This document shows, piece by piece, positions 16,848 to 24,853 of a DNA stretch of 64,000 nt (position 1 is the stretch's first letter; each line of letters begins with the position of its first letter). Made by a program: the position numbers and the translations under genes. The DNA is from Candidatus Leptofilum gracile. Lineage in GTDB: Bacteria; Chloroflexota; Anaerolineae; Promineifilales; Promineifilaceae. A model generated the notes under the pieces. The model was given only the letters and a program-made list of their open reading frames with translations. It ran no database searches and was not told where the DNA came from. The stretch spans positions 62,001 to 126,000 of the forward strand of contig JADJOJ010000008.1 in the NCBI GenBank assembly GCA_016713825.1. Direction: 5' to 3'.

Positions 16848-18497
16848 ATGACTAAAATTTCACGCAAAGAGTGGCTTGGCGCAGCAGGTGTGGCGGTGAT
16901 TACGGCCGTTCTCACCCTCATCCCCTACTGGCTGGGCAACCTGCTGGCTCCGGATAACCTGGTCTATATGCAGCTCATCATGAACCCGGAGGATGCCCAA
17001 ACGTACTGGGCCAAAATGCTGCAAGGGTTCGATGGGGCGTGGCTGTACACAATTCCGTTTACGCCGGAGCCACACGCGGCGGCAGGTGTCGGCCTGTTTT
17101 ACGTCTGGCTGGGGCAGTTGGCGCGGGGGTTGGGGGTGCCGTTAACGGCCGTTTGGCACGGCAGTCGCGTTGTCGCCAGCATCCTCCTCTTCCTCACCAC
17201 CTTTCGCTTCGTGGCCAGCTTTTTGCAGGATAGGCGCAGCCGCTGGACGGCATACCTGCTGGCGATTTTTGGCTCTGGGCTGGGCTGGCTGCTGTTTGCG
17301 CTGGGGCAAAATTTCTGGCTCGGTGCGTTCCCCGTCGATTTTAAGCAGCCGGGGGCACATCTCTTTTTTACGGCGCTCACCTTTCCGCATATTTCGTTGG
17401 GAACGGCCGTTATTTTGTTGGATGTACTGATTCTAAGAAAAATTAGTGATCAGTATTCAGTAAACGGTAATCGGTGGGGATGGGCGTTTTTTGGGGGGCT
17501 GGCAAACGTAGGTTTGGGGGTGGCGTATCCGTTTTTGATTTACATTGTGGCGGGAACGGCCGTACTCTTCTACGCCGTTCTCGTCTGGCAGCAGCGCCAA
17601 ATTTTGTGGCGCACAGGCTGGCAAATCGCTACGATGTTCCTCATCCCTGCGCCGCTGTACCTGTATTACCTCTTCGTCTGGCGCAGCAATGAGGTGTTCC
17701 GGCTGTGGGATGCCCAGGCAGGTACACCCGCCGCTCCGTGGCCCCATTACCTGGTGGCCTTTGGGCCGCTGCTGCTGTTGGCTGGGCTGTTCTGGTGGAA
17801 ACGGCCAGAGAAACGGCCGCAGTTCACCATTTTGTGGCTCTGGATTCTCACCGCTGCCCTGCTGCTCTATTCCCCACTGCTGCCGCAGCGCCGCTTTATC
17901 CAGGGGGTACACGTGCCGCTGGCGGTGCTGGCCGCCGCCGGATTTGGGCAAATTGTGCTGCCTCGCTGGCAAAACGGCCGTCTCTGGCAAAAACTGGTCG
18001 CCCACCCCCGCTACACCACGCCCAAACTGCGCCGTTTCGTCATCATGATTTTTTTGCTGGGGATGAGCCTTTCCAACATCTACCTCTGGGTCGATGTAAC
18101 CCGCATTGCTGTGCTAGAGCAGCCAGATTTGTTCTTTCGGCCAGCGGTGGAGGTGGAAAGTGCCGACTGGCTACGCCAAAATGGAGCGCAAACGGCCGTT
18201 GTCCTCGGCAGCTACCAGACCGGTAATTTTGTTGCCGCCTGGGCGGGGCAGCGGGTGATGCTGGGGCATTGGGCCGAGACGGTGGATTTTGTGGGGAAGG
18301 AAACGGCCGTCCACCAATTCTTCGCCGCTGAAACCAGCCACGCCTGGCGGCAAGACCTGCTCGATCAGTTTGACATTGTCTACGTTTGGTATGGCCCCCG
18401 CGAAAAAGAGCTGGGAACGTTTGATCCGGCCACAGCCAGTTACCTGAATCCCGTCTTTCAAAATGAATCTATTACCATTTTCTCCGTTTTGCCGTAG
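16848..18497 (+). CDS. Multi-pass membrane protein of the polysaccharide region
   Basis: 549 residues from the ATG at 16848. An earlier in-frame GTG would place the word hairpin inside the N-terminus and is rejected. About 11 membrane helices are visible, with YWLGNLLAPDNLVYMQLIMN and a large loop FDGAWLYTIPFTPEPHAAAG early on, resembling GT-C-type or DUF6541-like membrane proteins; the family is not certain. The C-terminal ~100 residues are soluble (VESADWLRQNGAQTAVVLGS). A word repeat lies in frame at 17441-17480. Probably co-transcribed with the DUF2079 gene. Confidence 0.65.
   Translation: MTKISRKEWLGAAGVAVITAVLTLIPYWLGNLLAPDNLVYMQLIMNPEDAQTYWAKMLQGFDGAWLYTIPFTPEPHAAAGVGLFYVWLGQLARGLGVPLTAVWHGSRVVASILLFLTTFRFVASFLQDRRSRWTAYLLAIFGSGLGWLLFALGQNFWLGAFPVDFKQPGAHLFFTALTFPHISLGTAVILLDVLILRKISDQYSVNGNRWGWAFFGGLANVGLGVAYPFLIYIVAGTAVLFYAVLVWQQRQILWRTGWQIATMFLIPAPLYLYYLFVWRSNEVFRLWDAQAGTPAAPWPHYLVAFGPLLLLAGLFWWKRPEKRPQFTILWLWILTAALLLYSPLLPQRRFIQGVHVPLAVLAAAGFGQIVLPRWQNGRLWQKLVAHPRYTTPKLRRFVIMIFLLGMSLSNIYLWVDVTRIAVLEQPDLFFRPAVEVESADWLRQNGAQTAVVLGSYQTGNFVAAWAGQRVMLGHWAETVDFVGKETAVHQFFAAETSHAWRQDLLDQFDIVYVWYGPREKELGTFDPATASYLNPVFQNESITIFSVLP
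17441..17480 (+). repeat. Word repeat inside a membrane-protein gene
   Basis: GATCAGTATTCAGTAAACGG followed by TAATCGGTGG lies in frame and encodes ISDQYSVNGNRW between two helices. Its 15-mer AACGGTAATCGGTGG is identical to one in the intergenic repeat at 37914-37928. Confidence 0.6.
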
Positions 18498-18534
18498 ACG
18501 AATTACCCTGTTTACCCTAAAATGAACCGAATTT

Positions 18535-18554
18535 CCGGGGGTTGAAGCCCCCGG
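18535..18554. terminator. CCGGGGGTTGAAGCCCCCGG hairpin
   Basis: Perfect 7-bp GC stem with loop TTGAAG, 38 bases after the membrane-protein stop. Not followed by a T-run. Related in sequence to the hairpins at 6774 and 7487. Confidence 0.5.
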
Positions 18555-18588
18555 CTAATCCAATTACCAATTACTGAATACCGAACCC

Positions 18589-19041
18589 ATGCGCGCACTT
18601 CTGCAACGAGTCTCATCTGCCAATGTCACCGTAGACGGCCGTATCATCGGCCAAATCAATCGCGGTTTTGTTATTTTGCTGGGCGTTACCCACAGCGACA
18701 CCACCGCCGAGGCCGATTGGCTGGCCAACAAAATCGCCGGGCTGCGCCTGTTTGAAGACGACGCTGGCAAAATGAACTTGGGTCTGGCCGATGTGAATGG
18801 CAGCGTGCTGGTGGTCTCTCAATTTACGCTTTATGGGGATGCGCGGAAGGGAAAACGGCCGTCCTTCACCGCCGCCGCCCGCCCCGAACAGGCCGAACCA
18901 TTGGTAGATTATTTTTGCAACCAGCTGCGCCAGGCTGGGCTCACCGTCGCCACCGGGCAATTTGGGGCCATGATGCAGGTCAACATTCACAACGACGGCC
19001 CCGTTACCCTCATGCTGGAAAGAGACGCCAATAATGGCTAA
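18589..19041 (+). CDS. dtd: D-aminoacyl-tRNA deacylase
   Basis: 150 residues, full length. Dtd removes D-amino acids wrongly attached to tRNA in the cytoplasm. It begins MRALLQRVSSANVTVDG and holds the catalytic-site motif VSQFTLYGDARKGKRPSF and the C-terminal cross-subunit Gly-cisPro motif region NDGPVTLMLE, both diagnostic. The stop overlaps the start of the following kinase gene (ATGGCTAA), suggesting coupling. Two palindrome copies lie in frame. Confidence 0.95.
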   Translation: MRALLQRVSSANVTVDGRIIGQINRGFVILLGVTHSDTTAEADWLANKIAGLRLFEDDAGKMNLGLADVNGSVLVVSQFTLYGDARKGKRPSFTAAARPEQAEPLVDYFCNQLRQAGLTVATGQFGAMMQVNIHNDGPVTLMLERDANNG

Positions 19042-19664
19042 TTCAGAAAAAACGCGAAATTAGAAGAGCTGCTCCACGTCATCAATCACGATCTGCGTAC
19101 GCCGTTGAGCAACATTCGTTCCGCCACCGCCATCTTGCTGCAAGACCTCGGCACGCCCCTCTCAGCTGATCAACGCACTTTCATAGACATCATCGAACGC
19201 TCCACCCTGCGCCTGCTAGACCAAAGCAACCGGCTGCTGCTGTTTGGGCAAATTGCCTTTGGCCAGGAAGTCCCAGAACAGATAGCTGTGTCTGAACTGC
19301 TGGCCAACGCCAGGCAAACCTTAAAAACAGCTACGAAATCGAAGAAGCGAAATTTTCCAACAAGGGCGAACCCCTCATCACGTGCTACAGCTACTCGCTG
19401 GCCACATTATTGGCGCTGCTAGCCGCTGGCGACACCAAACAACAGTCAAATTCACCCTCTCACGCCCGCCCCACCATCCAGGCCACCCACGAAGGCAAGC
19501 TGGTCCGTTTTTCCGTACACAGCCGAATGGGTGCCCAAGAATTTGCCCACAGCTTCACCGAATTAGCCAACGAAATCGTCCATATGCATGGGGGCGAACT
19601 TGAAATTGCCGAGGAAGACGGCCGTAAAAAATTCACCTTCACCCTGCCCACAAACTCAGATTAA
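19034..19664 (+). pseudogene. Sensor histidine kinase, two frameshifts
   Basis: The ATG at 19034 overlaps the dtd stop. After MANSEK an A6 tract loses frame; with one more A the reading continues NAKLEELLHVINHDLRTPLSNI, a clear HisKA H-box (HDLRTPLSN). Frame is lost again near 19310-19340 and resumes as NSYEIEEAKFSNKGEP to the stop at 19664, with a degenerate HATPase end (VHMHGGELEIAEEDGRKKFTFTLP). The repaired product is about 210 residues with no sensor or membrane segment. Both changes equal one-base losses. No response regulator is adjacent. Confidence 0.65.
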
Positions 19665-19799
19665 ATGCCCCGTTAATCCGCACAAAGATCGCGTTTTTCC
19701 TAAAAACGAGGTAAAAATCAGGCAATCTGATTCGTTCAGAAATTCACAACAAAACCGTGCCAGGCTCCATTCGCCTGGCAAAAGGATGAACCGATACCG

Positions 19800-21233
19800 A
19801 TGCGAAAATATTTGTTACCATTTTTGCTGATTGTGACCACATTTTTTGTAAGCTGCGGCGGGGCCGATACCGCCACCCCCACCGCCACCAGCGAACCGGC
19901 CACCGAAGTTGCGGCGGCAGAGGATCCAACCGCTACCAACACCGCCACGGCTGAAGCGACGGCAACGGATGCGGCCGTTCCCCCCACCAACACACCGCTG
20001 CCAGAACCACCCACCGCCACCTCGCCGCCCACCAGCACCCCAACGGATGAACCCTCGCCCACCGCCGCCGAAGCGGAGCCAACGGCCATCGAACCAAACC
20101 CAACAGCGATTGAACCGAATCCAACGGCCGTAAACCCTAATCCCACCGCCGAAACCACACCCAGCGGGCCGCCGCCGCCCGCACCACCCGCCCAACCTGG
20201 CGGCGTACAGGCCCCCACCGACTACAACTACCCCGCCAACACCGATGTCGTTGGCTGGGAAAATCGGGTTCAGGTGCCTGCCGGGTTTAGCGTGAGCTAT
20301 TACGGCCGTGTAGACGGCCAACCCACCAGCATCGCCTTCAGCCCCGCAGATGGCCAGCTTTACATTGCCGTGCAGGCGGGCGCCATCTATAAAATGGACA
20401 GCAGCGGCGGCGTCAGCACCTATGTGAGCGGCTACACGATGCCCACCGGCATCGCCTTCCGTCCCGGCACCAACCAGCTCTACGTCTCCAGCCGGGTGCG
20501 GGATGAAAACGTGGGCGGTGAAGCCCAGGTTTCCATCGTCAATCGCGGCCAGCTCATTGGCGGGCTGCCCTGCTGCTACACCTACTTCCACGCCGCCAAC
20601 GGCATCGCCTTTGGGCCAGATGGCTTTGGCTACGTCGGCGTCGGCGCACGTGCCGACCACGGCGAAATTTTGGATGGCCCCAACGCGGGGCAAATGGACG
20701 AGATGCATCCGTACGAAGCCAGCATTCTGCGCTTCAACCCAGACACAGGCGAGGTGAGCGTCTACGCCACCGGCTTCCGCAACCCGTACGACATCGCCTG
20801 GGACGGCTTCGGCCAGCTTTGGGCCAGCGACAACACCCCCGACTTCGACCCGCCAGAACGGCTGCATCGCGTGGTGCCTGGAGCCATTCACGGCTACCCG
20901 TACTACGACTGCGACGTCTGCTTTAGCCCGCCGCCTGGGGTCAACGTCATTCCGCCGCTGGCGCAGTTTACCCCCAGCTCCTCCCCCACCGGCGTGGAGG
21001 TGTATCGCGGCACTCAGTTCCCCGGCTACAACAACGCCGTCTTCGTGGCGCTGTGGAGCTCCTTCATCGGGGCGCAAAAAATCATGCACATCGGCGCGGG
21101 CGGCTCCTCAGCTCCGGTCAACTTTGCCACCGGCTTTGCCGCCCCCATCGACCTCACCACGGGGCCAGACGGCAGCCTGTACGTAGCCGATTGGGCGACG
21201 GGCATCATTTTTAAGATTAGCTACACGGGGTAA
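19800..21233 (+). CDS. Secreted lipoprotein with glucose/sorbosone dehydrogenase-like beta-propeller
   Basis: 477 residues. A lipoprotein-type signal MRKYLLPFLLIVTTFFVSCGG puts the anchoring Cys at about residue 19. Residues 22-135 are a low-complexity Thr/Pro/Ala linker, including three near-repeats of EPNPTAI. The rest is a beta-propeller: GFSVSYYGRVDGQPTSIAFS, GIAFGPDGFGYVGVGARADH, VYATGFRNPYDIAWDGFGQLW and SPTGVEVYRGTQFPGYNNAV match the GSDH/PQQ-dependent sugar dehydrogenase family. Whether it binds PQQ and oxidises sugars is unproven. It acts outside the membrane. A large antisense open frame is a composition artefact. Confidence 0.8.
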   Translation: MRKYLLPFLLIVTTFFVSCGGADTATPTATSEPATEVAAAEDPTATNTATAEATATDAAVPPTNTPLPEPPTATSPPTSTPTDEPSPTAAEAEPTAIEPNPTAIEPNPTAVNPNPTAETTPSGPPPPAPPAQPGGVQAPTDYNYPANTDVVGWENRVQVPAGFSVSYYGRVDGQPTSIAFSPADGQLYIAVQAGAIYKMDSSGGVSTYVSGYTMPTGIAFRPGTNQLYVSSRVRDENVGGEAQVSIVNRGQLIGGLPCCYTYFHAANGIAFGPDGFGYVGVGARADHGEILDGPNAGQMDEMHPYEASILRFNPDTGEVSVYATGFRNPYDIAWDGFGQLWASDNTPDFDPPERLHRVVPGAIHGYPYYDCDVCFSPPPGVNVIPPLAQFTPSSSPTGVEVYRGTQFPGYNNAVFVALWSSFIGAQKIMHIGAGGSSAPVNFATGFAAPIDLTTGPDGSLYVADWATGIIFKISYTG

Positions 21234-21235
21234 GT

Positions 21236-21291
21236 GATTTGTAATTGGGTAATTGGGTAATTGCTCAATTACCCAATTACTTAATTACTTC
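21236..21291. repeat. GTAATTGGGTAATT word hairpin
   Basis: GTAATTGGGTAATTGGGTAATT is followed by the inverse CAATTACCCAATTACTTAATTAC, folding into a long AT-rich hairpin just after the lipoprotein gene. The same word family recurs at 39450-39518 and, on the other strand, within the TagO/WecA-type gene near 55780-55803. Confidence 0.65.
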
Positions 21292-21309
21292 TCCCCGCCG
21301 TTCCCTTGC

Positions 21310-21315
21310 TATAAT
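21310..21315 (+). promoter_or_regulatory. Extended -10 box for a leaderless yggS transcript
   Basis: TGCTATAAT (extended -10) ends six bases before the ATG at 21322. No Shine-Dalgarno sequence is present, so the transcript is predicted to begin at the start codon. Confidence 0.6.
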
Positions 21316-21321
21316 CACCGC

Positions 21322-22074
21322 ATGAGCACACTCGAAACCCGCTACCACGACGTTCTGCAACAGATTGCCCAAGCCGCCACCGAAGCCAACCGCACCCCCG
21401 ACGACATCACGCTGGTGGCCGTGACCAAAACATGGCCCGTTGAGACCCTCTTGGAAGCGTACGCTGCCGGAATGCGCCATTTTGGCGAGAATCGGGCGGA
21501 GGAGTTGGCGGAGAAACGGCCGTTCATCGAAGCCCAACTTGGCCCAGACAGCGGCATTGTCTGGCACTTTATCGGCACGCTGCAAAGCCGCAAAACCAAC
21601 GCCATCGCCGACCACGCCGACGTTTTTCACGCCCTGGACCGGCTGAAGATTGCCAACCGCCTCTCGCAACGATTGGTGGAAAACGGCCGTTCCCAAACCC
21701 GCCCCCTCCCCACCTTTCTCGAAATCAACATCTCCGGCGAGATGAGTAAATCAGGAGTGAATTGTGTCGATTGGGAAAATAGCGCAACCCAACGGGCCGA
21801 AATCCGTAATTTTGGCAAAACGGTGGCGGCACTGCCGGGTTTAACCCTCCAGGGGCTGATGACGATGGCCCCCTGGGACGCCGAACCAGATTTCATCCGC
21901 ACCGTTTTTAGGCGCACTCGCCTGTTGGCGGATTGGCTGGCTGAGGAATTGGGTGAGGAACGGCCGTTATCCCTCTCTATGGGCATGACCGACGACTACC
22001 CGCTGGCCATTGCCGAAGGCGCCACCCACGTGCGCGTCGGCCGTGCCCTCTTTGGCGAACGGCACGCCCATTAA
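21322..22074 (+). CDS. yggS: YggS/PLPBP family pyridoxal-phosphate homeostasis protein
   Basis: 250 residues, a single-domain alanine-racemase-like TIM barrel that binds PLP and buffers vitamin B6 in the cytoplasm. The PLP lysine lies in ITLVAVTKTWPVETLL near residue 35, followed by the family motif RHFGENRAEELAEK. Other conserved parts are WHFIGTLQSRKTN, LEINISGEMSKSG, GLMTMAPW and SLSMGMTDDYPLAIAEGATHVRVG. The start at 21322 fits the -10 box six bases upstream; longer in-frame starts lie in the word hairpin. Followed by yggT, a widely conserved pairing. Confidence 0.93.
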   Translation: MSTLETRYHDVLQQIAQAATEANRTPDDITLVAVTKTWPVETLLEAYAAGMRHFGENRAEELAEKRPFIEAQLGPDSGIVWHFIGTLQSRKTNAIADHADVFHALDRLKIANRLSQRLVENGRSQTRPLPTFLEINISGEMSKSGVNCVDWENSATQRAEIRNFGKTVAALPGLTLQGLMTMAPWDAEPDFIRTVFRRTRLLADWLAEELGEERPLSLSMGMTDDYPLAIAEGATHVRVGRALFGERHAH

Positions 22075-22078
22075 CAAT

Positions 22079-22152
22079 CCCCCTCTCTAGCTCTCCCCCA
22101 GTGGGGGAGAGAACCGGCTCCCTCTCCCTGTGGGAGAGGGCTGGGGAGAGGG
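22079..22152. repeat. CCCTCTCC / GGAGAGGG word hairpins
   Basis: Two nested hairpins of the word CTCTCCC and its inverse (CTCTCCCCCAGTGGGGGAGAG, then CCCTCTCCCTGTGGGAGAGG) between yggS and yggT. A related element lies at 62885-62962. Confidence 0.6.
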
Positions 22153-22173
22153 AACACATGAAGGAATTTTTAG

Positions 22174-22452
22174 ATGATTATTGCCATTGCAAACGCTGTT
22201 GACCTTATTTTTCGAGCATACACCATTTTAATTTTCGCCCGCGTCATCGCATCCTGGATTCGCGTGGATCCGTACCACCCGTTCTGGGGGCCAATTTTGC
22301 GCTTCGTCTTCCAGGCCACAGAGCCGCTGATCCAGCCCATTCGCCGCCTGCTGCCCAGCATGGGCGGCCTCGACTTCACGCCGCTGATCCTGCTCATCGG
22401 TTTAGATTTGATTCGGGGGTTGGTGGTGAATTTGATTGTGAGTTTGGCCTAA
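22174..22452 (+). CDS. yggT: YggT/YlmG family membrane protein
   Basis: 92 residues with two membrane segments (about 5-24 and 66-90). The loop between them has the family core RVIASWIRVDPYHPFWGPILRFVFQATEPLIQPIRRLLPS. YggT/YlmG proteins are linked to cell division, membrane protein assembly or osmotic tolerance in different lineages; no enzymatic role is known. GAAGGA lies upstream of the ATG. Directly downstream of yggS, as in many bacteria. A perfect 20-bp hairpin follows. Confidence 0.9.
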   Translation: MIIAIANAVDLIFRAYTILIFARVIASWIRVDPYHPFWGPILRFVFQATEPLIQPIRRLLPSMGGLDFTPLILLIGLDLIRGLVVNLIVSLA

Positions 22453-22455
22453 AAA

Positions 22456-22506
22456 GTGTTTAAGTGCTCAAGTGTCAAAAATCTGAACACTTGAGCACTT
22501 AAACAC
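22456..22506. terminator. 20-bp perfect hairpin between convergent genes
   Basis: GTGTTTAAGTGCTCAAGTGT (22456-22475) and its exact inverse (22487-22506) form a stem with an 11-base loop between yggT and the convergent acyl-CoA dehydrogenase. It is built from the word AAGTG(T/C). A variant of this word repeat sits in frame within priA at 26121-26205. Confidence 0.7.
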
Positions 22507-22513
22507 CTGAACA

Positions 22514-23678
22514 CTACCTCAAACCCGTCAGGCTGCGGGCAATCACCATCCGCTGAATTTCGCTGGTGCCTTCGTAGATTTCCGTGATCTTGGCGTCGCG
22601 GAAGTACCGTTCTAGCGGCATCTCCTTACTGTACCCCATCCCGCCGTGAATTTGAATCGCTTCGGTGGTGACGTACATCGCCGTTTCGCTGGCGTATAGC
22701 TTGGCCATGCTGGCTTCCATGGAGTAACGGCCGTTATTTTCCTTGGCCGCTTTCTTCGCCAAACACGCCTGGTAAATGAGCAGGCGACTGGCATCCACCC
22801 GGCATTTCATATCCGCCAACTTTTGCTGAATCATCTGGAACTGGCCAATTTTTTGGCCAAACGCTTCCCGCTCCTGGGCGTACTTCACGCTCGCTTCAAG
22901 TGCCGCTTCGGCAATGCCCAACGCCTGCGAGGCAATGCCAATACGCCCGGCATCCAGCACCGTCATCGCAATTTTGAACCCTTCGCCTTCCTGCCCCAGC
23001 CGGTTTTCGACGGGACATTCGTAATTTTCAAAAATGACTTCGCTGGTGGCGCTGGCGCGGATGCCCAGCTTTGGCTCCGTTTTGCCCCGCTCAAACCCTT
23101 GATGATCGGTCTCGATCAGGGAAAGCGGTGACGCCTTTGTGCTTTTGTTCAGGTTGAGTCATGGTGAACAGGACGATGTAGTCGGCAAAAGGCGCAGAGG
23201 TGACCCAGGATTTACGGCCGTTTATCACATAATGGGTCCCGGCCTCATTCAAAACCGCGCGGCTTTTCATCGTGCCCGCATCGCTGCCAGACATCGGCTC
23301 CGTCAGGCTGTACGCCCCAATTTTTTGGCCGCTGGCCACCGGCACCACGTACTTCTGAATCTGCTCTTCCGTACCAAACTTGAGAATGCCGTGGCAGTAC
23401 AGCGAGTTGTTCACCGACATCACCGTGCCGTGGCTGGCGTCGGCCTTGCAAATTTCGGTGAGGGCCAAGGAATAGGCCAGCGTATCCATGCCGATGCCGC
23501 CGTATTCTTCCGGCACTTCAATGCCCATAAAGCCCAGCTGACCCATTTTGCGTACGGTGTTGATGGGAAATTCGGCCGTTTGGTCGTGGTGCTCGGCAAT
23601 CGGAGCTACTTCATTTTGGGCAAAGCGACGTGCTTCTTGCTGAATCATCTTGTGTTCTTCGGTAATAAAATCAAACAT
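22514..23678 (-). pseudogene. Acyl-CoA dehydrogenase, single-base frameshift
   Basis: The first frame starts at the ATG at 23678 (GGAGG upstream), MFDFITEEHKMIQQEARRFA, with family motifs GIEVPEEYGGIGMD and YSLTEPMSGSDAGTM. Near 23121 an extra C in a CCC run shifts frame. The bases after it encode, one frame over, LIETDHQGFERGKTEPKLGI and onward into AMTVLDAGRIGIASQALG and IQIHGGMGYSKEMPLERYFR to the stop at 22514. The catalytic Glu lies in ITEIYEGTSEIQRMVIAR. Repaired length is 387 residues, normal for a short-chain (butyryl-CoA type) flavin dehydrogenase of fatty-acid oxidation. Conservation on both sides suggests a very recent change or an assembly error. Confidence 0.85.
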
Positions 23679-23696
23679 CGTGGGAATCCTCCAAAA

Positions 23697-23835
23697 GAAT
23701 TGTGAATGGAGAATTGTGAATAGTTATCCGACGAGACTTCAAAAGTCTAGCTTTCTTTTCGGTCAGAAACGTACACGACCAAGACTTTTGAAGTCTGCAG
23801 GCGTAACAAAATTAATTATTCACAATTCACAATTT
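23697..23835. repeat. Nested word hairpins: GAATTGTGAAT and CAAAAGTCT
   Basis: Outer arms GAATTGTGAATGGAGAATTG and its inverse near 23812-23835 (TATTCACAATTCACAATTT) enclose inner arms GACTTCAAAAGTCTAG and AGACTTTTGAAGTCTGC. The inner word matches the hairpin at 42296-42328. No gene between the arms. Confidence 0.6.
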
Positions 23836-24558
23836 CAAAGTTGTTTGAATGTGGTTCATAAACGTTTCAAATTCCGGCGCGGGCAGTTCAAATCCCTCAA
23901 TCCAGCGGCGGCGCTCTGCCAGCCAGTAGGGGCCATCCTTGCTGGTGATCACTTCAGAGGGAATTTCGGGGCGGCTGGGGCCAGCGATGCGCTTGCGCAG
24001 GGAGTTGTCGTACACGTTTTGTGGGTGAATTTGGTGAAAGCTGGGGGCTATCTCTGGGGCCAGCCAGCGCTCGGTTTGGTCTGGCGGCAGGTACGTGAAA
24101 ATGATGATATGTTCTTTGCCTGCTTTTAGCTCCACTGCCAGGCAAAACCAGTTTTGCGGCAGCCGCCGCTCGCGCCCGCCCCGCTGCCAGCCACGCAAAT
24201 CAAAATACCAGGCCATCGGCACCATATTTTGGGCCGCCGTCAGGGTTACGCTGCTGCCTGTTTCGGTTTGCACCCGCACACCATCGGCCAGCAGCGTTAC
24301 GGTACGGCCGCTTGGCCACCGCTGCTTCAAATATTGCTCCGCCACCCAAATAACGCCCACCGACACTGGAAACGAGCCAAAGCAGGAAAGGGCAACGGCG
24401 TATTCAGAAATCCAGCCATCAACCGAATTCAGCACAGCACGCAGGCCAAAAAAGGCCAGAAACAGGGAGATGAAGAGCAGGATGAATACGGCCGTTCGCA
24501 ACCCCGAATGCTCCTGATCCGCGTGTAAAACTGGGGGGGAAGAGTGACTCAAACTCAT
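23827..24558 (-). CDS. Uncharacterised two-helix membrane protein
   Basis: 243 residues from the ATG at 24558 (MSLSHSSPPV). That start is preferred because TATCAT lies seven bases upstream, like the leaderless promoters elsewhere here. Two membrane helices (about residues 20-42 and 52-75) precede a cytoplasmic domain of about 160 residues with a possible PH-like beta pattern (VTLLADGVRVQTETGSSVTL). No recognised family. The tail ERRRWIEGFELPAPEFETFM has no catalytic motif. Monocistronic between repeat regions. Confidence 0.6.
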   Translation of the reverse strand: MSLSHSSPPVLHADQEHSGLRTAVFILLFISLFLAFFGLRAVLNSVDGWISEYAVALSCFGSFPVSVGVIWVAEQYLKQRWPSGRTVTLLADGVRVQTETGSSVTLTAAQNMVPMAWYFDLRGWQRGGRERRLPQNWFCLAVELKAGKEHIIIFTYLPPDQTERWLAPEIAPSFHQIHPQNVYDNSLRKRIAGPSRPEIPSEVITSKDGPYWLAERRRWIEGFELPAPEFETFMNHIQTTLKL

Positions 24559-24626
24559 AAGGTTAATGATACACGGATTCGGCCGTTCAAACGAATGAAA
24601 ATTGCTAAATGCCAGTCGCCGCCGCA

Positions 24627-24780
24627 TGCCAGGCACGGGGTAAAATTAGCTTCCTGATGCCAGATCGCCCACCCCGTGCCTGGCACGCTCACCAAAAGCG
24701 ACAGGACGCGGACAAGCGCAGAAAACGCGGATAAGAACAAAAAATCCGCGTTTTCCGCGTCAATCCGCGTCCCATTTAGA
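24627..24780. repeat. TGCCAGGCACGGGGT hairpin and CCGCGTTTTCCGCG words
   Basis: TGCCAGGCACGGGGT (24627-24641) and its exact inverse (24671-24685) form a 15-bp stem. It is followed by repeated words of the AATCCGCGT type (24735-24778) related to the elements at 2663 and 3041. Upstream of priA. Confidence 0.6.
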
Positions 24781-24853
24781 ATCTATCCGAAAAGCCGTGA
24801 AAACAACCATTCTGCTCTTGACCAAAAGCATAAAGCGCAATACGCTAGAACAG

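Noticed and set aside
19815..21089. 424-codon open frame antisense to the lipoprotein gene
   Set aside because: It mirrors the GC-rich propeller gene, has Val/Gly/Ala-rich composition and no family motifs, while the sense strand has a signal peptide and clear propeller motifs.
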